Assembly (NCBI GenBank): GCA_015680685.1
Contig: MNCI01010021.1
Location: 185,257-249,256 of the forward strand
Length of the DNA stretch: 64,000 bases
Direction: 5' to 3'
Source of the DNA: Gnetum montanum
Taxonomy: Eukaryota > Streptophyta > Gnetopsida > Gnetales > Gnetaceae
In this document: in pieces, positions 55,640 through 64,000 of the stretch
Layout of the letters: every line of letters starts with the position of its first letter
Numbering within the stretch: the stretch's first letter is position 1
Program-made: the position numbers and the translations under genes
The notes under the pieces: model-generated
What the model was told of the DNA's origin: nothing
The model's database searches: none
What the model saw: only the letters and a program-made list of their open reading frames with translations

Positions 55640-57730
55640 ACGTTGCCCTTGTAAAAGGCAAGCTTGGGATGATTGCATATGCTAAATGCCCAAGCCCTTT
55701 CCTAGTACTTATGCACTAAGACTAGAATTCTTGTACACTAGAACACCTACCTAACACATAGAGAGTTGAGTGTTTACAAAAGGAAAGGCCTTGTACACTA
55801 GATTTTCCCTAAGGTTATGCCTTACGAGGCCTTTTGACCTTGGGTAGGCTCCACAGGGCTTAAGCAAAATAATACTAAGAAAAAATCCCATATGCTTGAG
55901 TTTGAATCCAAAACATGGTCATATGTTTTGAAATCATGCCTAGTAGGATATGCAACTTGTAAAGCAGTCTACAAGGCTTCAACCACCGTGTATCATAGCT
56001 CTCACACTTCATCTTTAGATTAAGGTGATTAACAGATCTTCATGCCACCCCAAAATCCTAGGTGCTACCATTAGAAAGCTCTTGGGTGCTAAGAACACAA
56101 GCCAAAATGGCCTAAGAAATTGCTTAAGGATCCCATACATTGGGTACATTAGCCCCACATGCTAGCTAGCATGTGGGGGTAGTGTGTAGGATCTAGAAAG
56201 CTCTTATGTAGCCTTAAGAAACCTCCAAAATTGATAGTTTGAACCTTAAATACTAGCCAAAGGCATTAGTCGTCTTGGAGCTTTGAAAAGACAAGTCAAA
56301 AAAGGTCATAATTGGTCAATCCTTAGCTCACACATTGAGAACATAAAGCCTATACATTGGCCAATGTATGGGAAGTGTGTGTGAATATTTTGACTAGTTT
56401 TCTTTGCTTAAAATGACTTTAAAAATTGACTAGTGGGAGCTTAGAGGCCCAAGGTAGAGGATGTCCCAAAACTTTGACCAATTTTTAGCTCTTAAAAGAT
56501 GAATTTAAGTCCTATAAACTGAGCCTGTGGAGCCCACATATTGGACAACATGTGAGGAGCATGGAATCTTTAACAAAATTCTTATTTACCTTCCAATGAT
56601 GTTAAGAAAGCCATTTTTCAACACAAAACCTTAGATAATGAGTTAGAAACCTTGAGGAGCAAAACGACTAGCCAAAAGCACCTTGTAAACCAAAATCTTG
56701 ACTCTATGCATTAGCAAGGTAGGTGCCATACATTGGCCAACATATGGACTAGTGTATAGACCATAAAATAACCTTATTTCAGTCTAGAATGACCTCAGAA
56801 ATACCTTATGGATTGCTAAACCCTAGGAACTAGTGCCAATGACCTTGGAACCGACCAAAACCAAGTCAAATGAGCTCAAAATTGGTCAATATCTATCCCA
56901 CACATTAGGCACATAGGTCTCACATGTTAGCTAGTGCATGGGATAGTGTGTGGGGAGCTTCAACATGTTTAAAGCACTTAAAATTACCTGAAATTTGACT
57001 AGTGATGCTTTGGAGCCCTATAGTAGAATTCCAACTAAAGTTTGACCTTGTTGGAATTAGAAACTATTGAATTTGGATTTCCATAGGGTAAGCCTCCTAG
57101 CTCACACATTGGCTAGCATGTGGGCTAGGGTATGAGATTTAAACTAGCTTTTGTTTGACTTGTTTTGGCTTTAGAATAGCCATTTTCAAGACTAAAGTCT
57201 ATGCATTACCTCAAAAGCATGATTTAGCAAAAAAATCCAATCTTGAGGACTCCACAAAACCATGAATTAATATCCTATATGCTGGGACCATAGCCCCACA
57301 CACTACTCACCATGTGGGCCAGCATGTGGGTCACTTGTAAGTGTTTTTCCAGCTTAAACTAGCCGTAATATTGAGTTGTCTTACCCCCTAGGCCACTATG
57401 CTAATGTTAAAAGCCTACAATAGCAAAAAATAAGTCAAAATAGGCCCCTTAAACCAACTTCCCAACTTTATATGTTAGCAACCCAAGTGCCACACTTTGG
57501 CCAGTTTGTAGGCCATGAACAAGCTCTCTCTTAATTCAAAATGACTTTGAAATGGTCATACAAGGTACATAAACTATTCCATAGAGTTTGGAAGTTACCA
57601 CAAGAGCCCAAGAATGTCAACAACTGAGTTAATACCACCAGGAAACTGCATGGCCTAATCCCATACGTTTGAATATCAATCCCACATGTTGGGCAATGTG
57701 TGGAGATTTAACAGGTCAAACTTAGTCCAA
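55640..57730 (+). repeat. ~190-bp degenerate tandem array with palindromic core
   Basis: Words of the type CCCACACATTGG...CACATG..AGC..CATGTGGG recur at about 56137, 56326, 56520, 56708, 56909, 57100, 57277, 57466 and 57660, a spacing of 177-201 bp. The cores are inverted repeats: 56153-56178 is a perfect 26-bp palindrome (CCCCACATGCTAG and its complement) and 56352-56369 is ATACATTGGCCAATGTAT. Between cores, words such as 'ttaaaattgactag' and AAAATGACTTTAA-like stretches repeat loosely. Earlier, weaker units may extend back to about 55640. No coding frame is supported. Confidence 0.7.
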
Positions 57731-58139
57731 GCTTGTTAGGTCCTAGCCCAAGACACTCCAACAAGTTCTACAATGACCCTGCCTAGCTCACAGGTGATCA
57801 AGTTGAGTCAAAAAGACTTTAAACTTGGCCCACTAAGGCCTAAAATTGGCAACATATAACCATATTCTATCATCTTTGACCTTGTTTGGTCTAATTTTTT
57901 ATCATTATTTGGCCTAGTTGTACCTTGCTGCATCTTAATGTAGTTGGGTCCAATGGTGTTCTATTACTATGTCATGATGCATCACTTTAGCATTATTTAG
58001 TTAATCATGTCACAAAGATGCCACTTAATGTACTTTTTGTTGATATGCAAAATTGTAACATAAACACATGGGTGCAATTTAGTATGCCTCTAATCTTGAT
58101 GTTGAGTAATCCATTAATCTTAATTACCTAGATTTTAAG

Positions 58140-61100
58140 CCTGAGGGCCTATTCAATCATGTAGCCTCCATTGAAAAACCTCTTGAGTGTTCTAAATACC
58201 TCAAGGTTGGTGAAATTATTGACAACTCTCTAGTTGAAGTTCCCATCAAAACACATAATGGTGAGAAGAAAATCCTGAAACTAAGTTCCTCACTTGAATC
58301 ACGACAAGCTCAAGACATGACCAAGATCCTCTAAGACAACATTAAGGCCTTTTCTTGGTCATATGAGGATATGCCAAGTCTTGACCCATGATTAGTGCAA
58401 CATAACTTCATACTTGACATTAGCATCAAACCTGTTAAACAAAAAGTGCCTAGGATTAGGCCAAATCTAGCTTTGGAAGTTTGTGATAAGATCATGAAAC
58501 TCTGTCAAGCTGGTTTCATCTATGTTGTTGATTACACTGATTAGGTGTCTAACATAGTGGTAGTTCCCAAGAAGAATGGGAGCATTCATATTTATATAAA
58601 TTTTAGAGACCTTAATAAGGTCACTATTAAAGATGATTTTCCTTTGCCAAGTATTAATCGACTTATTAATACCACAACTAGACATCCTTTATTATCCTTT
58701 ATGGATGGGTTCTCAGGATACAACCAAGTTAGAATTAATCCAAAACATTAACTCTACATGACCTTCATGATTCCTTGGAAAACCTTTTGTTATACCATGA
58801 TGCCATTTAGTTGAAAGAATATAGGTGCAACCTATCAACGAGCCATAACCTACATATTTAGTGACTACATGCTAGTGTTACTTAATGAGTATGTTGATGA
58901 CATAGTGGTCAAGTGAAAGGCAGCCAATTACTGTGCACATAACCTTGACTTAATGCTTCAATGATGTCTCAAATATGAACTTAGACTTAATCCTAGGAAG
59001 TATGTCTTTAATGTTAAAACTAGTAAGATGCTTGGTTTTGTAGTATTTGAGGCTAGATTACATGTTGATCCTTATAAGGATAAGGCCATAACCAACTTGG
59101 CAACACCTACTAATCTTAAGGAGCTATTGAGACTATAAGGTAGATTGCAATTTATTTGTAGATTTATCTCAAGGCTTATGGATGAGCTATAACTCATGCA
59201 ACACTTGCTTAAAAAGGGAGTTTACTATGAATGGACTAACCAGTGCTAAGAAGCCTTTAACAACCTTAAGCAAGATTTGGCCCAACTACCCACTATGTAT
59301 CCACCATAAAAGCATAAACCATTTTGCATCACCTTGTAATCTCTAACACATCCATAGCCTTTCTACTTTGTAAAAAATACTATGATGAAGTAAAGTTTCC
59401 CATATACTACTTGAGTCATGCATTAATAGCTTATGAGACTTGATACATAGAGGTCTAGAAGTATTGCCTAGCCTTAGTCTTCTCCTTGAAGAAATGGAGA
59501 CACTACCTCTTTAGGAGCCAAGTCACTGTTATATGTAAAAATAATATACTATGAACCATAACCACCAATACATATGAGAGTAGCTATATAGCCTAATGGA
59601 AGGCCATAATAGTTGAGTTTGACCTGTATTACATCTCCCAAGCCTCAATGAAGGGTCAAGCTATACTTACATAACCGATAGCTTCTCTAGTTGAGAATAA
59701 TGCAACCATCGATCCTAATTCCCTAATGAACATGTCAACATTATCAAAGAAGTATTCAATGGTTACAAGGCCATCATGCTCTTTAACAAAGCTTCCACTA
59801 CCCATGGGGCCAGTGCTACTACCATCATAATATCATCCTCTAGTGCAATTCAACCTTTTGCTTATTATTTTTAATTCCCATGTACCAACAACATGGTAGA
59901 ATATGAAGGATTTATTAGAGGAATGATGGTAGCTTGTAACCAAGAAATCAAATGCTTGATGGTAAGAGGTGATTCATAACTTATGGTTAACCAAGTAACT
60001 GAGGTTTATGCATGTAAACCCAAAAATTTACAACCTTATTATGACCTAGCTAAGAAAATGATGCAACAATTTACAAATGTTGACATCCAACATATACCCA
60101 AAACTAAGAATACCTTAGCTGACGCCATTACAACCTTAGACCTAAATGTGATGCCATATGTGTTTTACTAGTTACCTTCCTTGATAGAGAAATGTGCTCT
60201 TCCCATCACACAAAACATTGAAGTCCTCTCTATAGCTACTATTGATAATGTTCGTTAAAAGGAATGGTATGACGATGTCAAGTTTTACCTAATGCATGGT
60301 GAATCTCCACAGAACATAATTGCTTCATCAAAGGATGTTGTATGTAAAATATCAAAATAATATGTCATTGTAGTCAATAACACATTATATTGAAGGTCCC
60401 TTGATGGCATATTATTAATGTGCTTGGGGAAAACCAAAGCTTGCATAGTTCTTGAGCAAGTTCACGAAGGTGTATGTGGAGGAAATATAGGAACTAGAGC
60501 CATGGCTACAAAGATTAGATGATTAGGATACTATTGACCCTATATGGAAAGCAATTGCCTAGAGAAGGTTAAAACTTATGATACCTGTTAACAACACAAC
60601 AACTTAATACATGTTCCACTAACTAAGCTACATATTACTTAGATCACATGGTTGTTTCAATGATGGAGAATATACATTATTGGACCTATAACACCTAAAT
60701 CTTCTGTAGGGCATAGCTTCATCATCATTGCAATAGAGTACTTTACAAAGTGGGTTGAAGTTATCCCTCTAAGGAAAATAATGTCCCAAAAATTTTGTAA
60801 ATTTATATAAGACAATATAGTATCCTATTTTGGCATATTCTTACCTATAGTCATAGATAATGGACCATAGTTTAGTAGCCAAGAAAAACAAGCCTTTTGT
60901 AACCAACTAAGCATTAAATATTCCATTTTGTCATCATACTATCTATAGGTTAATGAAAAAGGTAAAGTAAGAAATAAAGTCATCATAAACCTGCTTAAAA
61001 AGATGCTAAATACTAGCAGATGCAAGTGTCATGAATGGCTTATACATGCACTGTGAACCTAGAGAACAACCTTTTGAACCACAACTAGTGTCATCCTGTA

Positions 61101-61503
61101 TAGGCTTGTTTATGAATTTAAAGTTGTTTTTCTTGTTGAATTATAGGTACCATCCTTAAGGGTGGCTCTATCTAACTTCATCAATGATGAATAGAATAGG
61201 GAGCTATGTATCATTGATCTTGATTTGGGGGAGAAGTAGCAAATACATGTGTTGGCTCACATCGAATGATATGAAGAGAGGTAGAAACAATAGCATTTTC
61301 ATGATCCAAATGAATGAAAAGTCAAGGAAGGAGACCTTGTCCTTAAGGTTGTTCATCAACATGCAAACAAGTTCTCAGCCATTTGGGAGGGACCTTTCTT
61401 ATTTACCAAAGCCTATGGCAACGGGGCATTCAGACTAGTGGACATGGATAGGAATGAATTGGCCAATCCAATCAATCATTCCTATCTTAAACCTTATTAT
61501 ATT
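58140..61503 (+). pseudogene. pol of D: RT, RNase H, second RNase H, integrase (Tat lineage)
   Basis: RT at 58330-59100 shows 'FSWSYEDMPSLDP', 'NIVVVPKKNGSIHIYINFRD', 'LSFMDGFSGYNQVRINPKH' and the catalytic box YVDDIVVK near 58890. A standard RNase H remnant follows (59300-59560). At 59870-60165 'NMVEYEGFIRGMMVACNQEI', 'LMVNQVTEVYACKP' and 'NTLADAITTL' form the archaeal-type second RNase H that defines the Tat lineage. Integrase at 60450-61500 has 'HEGVCGGNIGTRAMATKI', 'IEYFTKWVEVIPL' and DNGP.FSS; the catalytic Glu appears replaced by Lys in 'NEKGKVRNK'. It ends 'SYLKPYYI'. Many stops show it is dead. Confidence 0.88.
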
Positions 61504-62087
61504 TAACTCTAACATGTTTTCCTATAGTCCTTGTTTGTCTTTGTTTGTAGGTATTAAAGGATGATCAACACCAATAACTTTTGTAGCCTATAACAAGTGA
61601 GCTTGTCTAACCTCTTGTTCTTTCTTTTTGGCATGATAGGTGCATTACAAACTTTGTATGGATTTGTCTAAAGAAAAAAAAACAAGTTTCTTATTTTATA
61701 CCTATTGTAGCCTTTGGTCGTCTATGTTCTACTTGTTCTCTCATGTAGCCTTATGCAAACTACTATAAGTGCATGAATTCTTTGATGTGTCTTCTTGTAC
61801 TCTTGGAGTTGTGCTTGCAGGATGAAGCTTGAAGCTATCATGAAGGTGCAACTCATCATGGTAGCAAGTTACCAAGAAATCACAAGGCACGAGATTTGGG
61901 TAGCTTGTTCCACTATGTCAAGAGAGGTTGCATCACATCACTTTTCTTATCCATCTTGAGTCATAATCCCCTCACGAAAATATAGCCTCCCTTACCCTAA
62001 TAACAATGAAGATCTATGTTTGACATTCATGCACTGTGGTCACATGACATATCCTTTAACATACTTTGCCATCAATTTCATTGAATG
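61504..62087 (+). other. Region between integrase and 3' LTR of D
   Basis: No ORF or third gene is recognised in these 580 bp. A polypurine tract was looked for directly left of 62088 and not found, which is the main weakness in placing the LTR start there. Confidence 0.4.
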
Positions 62088-62781
62088 TGTAGGTGGCCTA
62101 GGTATAATAGAATTTACCAAAAATTTTTCAACAATCATAGGAAAATACATTAGCAATAAATTAGGAACCCATGGCCTATTTAAATAGGAGATTACATGAT
62201 ATTTAGAAATTTTAGATCATGTGGCATTTAGCTGAACTTTAGACTTTTAAAGCAATGCAGATTTCCAAAGGTCAAAAACCATTCTTCCTCAGCGTAGATC
62301 AAGTTTTAGAGAAACTGGTGGAGGGCAAAGTCCAAGAAGTAGATCATACAAGTTATTCAAAGGCATATATGATTGTAGAACACATATTGCTATCTACATC
62401 AAACTTCAAGCATTTTCTTAGAGCTCTTGGGCATTTGAAGCTTGTAACTTTTATTTTCTAAAATTTTGTTCAATGAACTCCTAATCATTTTAATACAAGT
62501 TTGCAGTTTCTATTGTTTTGCTACTTTTTCTTTATATTTTTCCACACTTAGATCTAGCATTTAAAATGCCATTTCATATGCTTGCAATTTTTATTTTGCA
62601 TTTTGGTAAAAGATTTTTAAGTCCTTGGGTGATTGACAAGACTATCTAGGGTACTCAAAATCCTTTTCAAGGCTAGTTTGATCTAGGGTTAAAATTGTTT
62701 TGCTATGAAATTTTTAGGGTTCTAGCACCAAATTTTTTAGGCACTACATTAGCATACTTTTATAAAACTCAAAAACTGGTG
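62088..62781 (+). repeat. 3' LTR of D, left part, cut by element E
   Basis: Starts TGTAGGTGGCC and aligns with 16440-16989 joined to 26157-26240, confirming that A inserted into the other copy. It runs through 'caccaaattttttaggcac' at about 62730-62748 and stops at 62781 where the LTR of E begins. Confidence 0.65.
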
Positions 62782-63691
62782 TAATCAGTGGTTGGGTAAT
62801 CTAACACTTCATCATACAAGTCATGAGTGTACACATGTAACTTGATCATAATTTCTGGATGGTCAATGTAAATTCACTAGTAGTTGAGGTTTAGTTCATG
62901 ATTTGTTTCTTCTCACTTTAAGTTAGTGAAGTTCCAGTTGTATGGTTTAACCTTTGGTAAGGCATATGATAGATTGATGTTAGTAATTCAAACTAAATTA
63001 TGTGTAATCATAGTTGAAACAAAGTGATATAATCTAAGTTGAAGTGTAATGCAAGTAAAGAAAGTATTCTAGCATATAACCAATAAGTATTCATTCTTGG
63101 TTTACCATTCACGTCTTGGACTTATGCAATTGTCATTGGAGTTACCAAGTGTTATGCTACTAGATGAACCAAGTAATACCACTACTGGGATTACCAAACG
63201 ATTACATGATATGTTCGAAACCAATCGTACATATACTACTGTGCTAAGGAAGAATGAAAAAGTAACATACTTAGAAATTGTAAATAACTTAATTAAATTA
63301 AACATATTAAAAGGCTGAAAGTTAAAGTAAGTAAGAAATATGAACTAATTAAAAGTAAAGTAAACTAAGTAGAATGTTGCAATGGTGGAAAATAATCTTG
63401 ATCTTTATTTCTGGCCATGAACTATGCCCAAGAATAAGTCACTTGAACAAGGATCTTATACAATTGCTTACACCATACTATGGGCATTCACTAAATTTCT
63501 AAGTGTAAATGAAGAAAAAAAAATTACTAGAATTTGTCTAAGTGTTAGACCAAAGTTTTTTGTTTGATGCGATGATGAGGAGGAATTTATAGTGGAGACT
63601 AGGAATCACTACATCGTATCTATGATGATGTAAGCAGAGCTATGATATTATAGATATAATATTGCATAGTTAACTTTTAATGGCTTTATCA
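62782..63691 (-). repeat. 3' LTR of minus-strand element E
   Basis: On the minus strand it starts TGATAAAGCCATTAAAAG at 63691, next to ATGGGGGTA (polypurine tract, 63692-63700), and ends CCCAACCACTGATTA at 62782, a decayed form of CCACCACTCATCA. Words such as CATGACTTGTAT and TTGATCTTTATTTC near its 3' half match B's LTR in reverse. The apparent open frames inside (for example 63097-63318) are chance. The target duplication cannot be checked because the other end is outside. Confidence 0.75.
63585..63669 (-). promoter_or_regulatory. Inverted repeats and TATA box in LTR of E
   Basis: On the minus strand TATAAAT lies at 63585-63591. Upstream (to the right) are TACATC/GATGTA arms (63610-63615, 63627-63632) and a longer hairpin CTATG-ATATTAT...ATAATAT-CATAG (63640-63669). 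The arrangement is that of A, B and H, but the motif is again different. Confidence 0.5.
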
Positions 63692-64000
63692 TACCCCCAT
63701 GATTAACTAGAAACTCGTCCTCAAGTTAAAAAAAAAAGGAGGATCGACTTCCTTACAAAATTTGTGGAGTTGTAAATAGACTTGAATACTATGACTTATT
63801 TACATGACTAACTCTACTATGAATGTCGCATTGTGATTTGGGTGATGTTTACAAAATTATCATGCATTGCATGATGGACACACATAACAACAAATCAGGA
63901 CAAAACAAATAAAACTTTAGAACGTGATGCAGTCTTATGTCCCTAGTGGCAGTGGTTCCTTCATTGGTTTTTTTCCTTTTTCATTGGGCTTTTGAGATTG
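63692..64000 (-). mobile_element. 3' internal end of element E
   Basis: Reads on the minus strand into the polypurine tract: 'aacttgaggacgagttt' then CTAGTTAATCATGGGGGTA. This parallels A ('caaggacgagttttcattca' then GTCATGGGGGTA) and B. 'atttgtaaggaagtcgatcc'-like text matches B's 46055-46075. No coding part of E is reached before the window ends. Confidence 0.7.

Larger units (their letters stand above)
16440..62781 (+). mobile_element. Giant Tat/Ogre-like Ty3/gypsy element D, interrupted
   Basis: Proposed as one element from partial LTRs at both ends plus domains in the right order: gag (32.3-34.8 kb), protease (47.8-48.4 kb), RT, RNase H, a second archaeal-type RNase H and integrase (58.1-61.5 kb). 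The second RNase H is diagnostic of the Tat lineage. It is broken by A, F, B and H, whose 5-bp target duplications are visible. Removing them leaves about 20 kb, within the known Ogre size range. The right LTR is cut by element E. Uncertain points are its own target duplication, its primer site, and whether 48.8-57.9 kb is part of D or further insertions. Confidence 0.6.

Noticed and set aside
63097-63318. 73-codon + strand frame near the right end
   Set aside because: It lies antisense within the LTR of element E and shows no family resemblance.

Overview
The window is nuclear DNA of a seed plant, most likely an angiosperm with a large, transposon-rich genome. It is AT-rich and almost wholly old LTR retrotransposons and LINE fragments around one intact plant gene. 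The species cannot be named from the sequence.

Layout. (1) 1-4763: a minus-strand LTR element with tRNA-iMet type primer sites and only a decayed accessory ORF, arranged in tandem, next to the edge of another LTR at 1-33. (2) 4763-6590: SINE-like copies and a degenerate RTE LINE. (3) 7978-13906, minus: an intact eight-exon gene for a clathrin-uncoating auxilin-like J-domain protein, reconstructed here as 984 aa; its first intron carries an RTE fragment. (4) 16440-62781: a nest best read as one giant Tat/Ogre-like Ty3/gypsy element (called D, + strand) with gag at 32.3-34.8 kb, protease at 47.8-48.4 kb, and RT, two RNase H regions and integrase at 58.1-61.5 kb. It is split by four insertions whose 5-bp target duplications can all be read: element A (16990-26156, GAGGC), copia element F (26513-30304, minus, CTATA), element B (34789-47000, GCATG) and solo LTR H (54120-54971, ACAAG). 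Without these D is about 20 kb. (5) 62782-64000: the 3' end of a minus-strand element (E) inserted in D's 3' LTR.

A and B are related Ty3/gypsy elements of Athila-like type: degenerate tRNA-Asp primer site, gag, pol, a long spacer, then a third ORF with a domain resembling the 'putative plant transposon protein' family followed by coiled coil. B has all of these, decayed. A has lost nearly all of pol but keeps gag, spacer and third ORF.

The most interesting signal is regulatory. In A, B and E the LTR has a cluster of inverted repeats directly upstream of the TATA box, and solo LTR H has near-perfect GATATC-centred palindromes at the matching place. The position is kept while the motif differs by family. 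A and B carry a second copy of this module (inverted repeats plus TATATATA) about 0.5 kb upstream of the third ORF, which looks like a private internal promoter. Other unusual items are a decayed multi-intron minus-strand gene inside D (49.6-53.7 kb), a ~190-bp tandem array with a palindromic core (55.6-57.7 kb), a 32-bp perfect palindrome beside an assembly gap, and a 63-bp duplication around a single N that looks like an assembly artefact.
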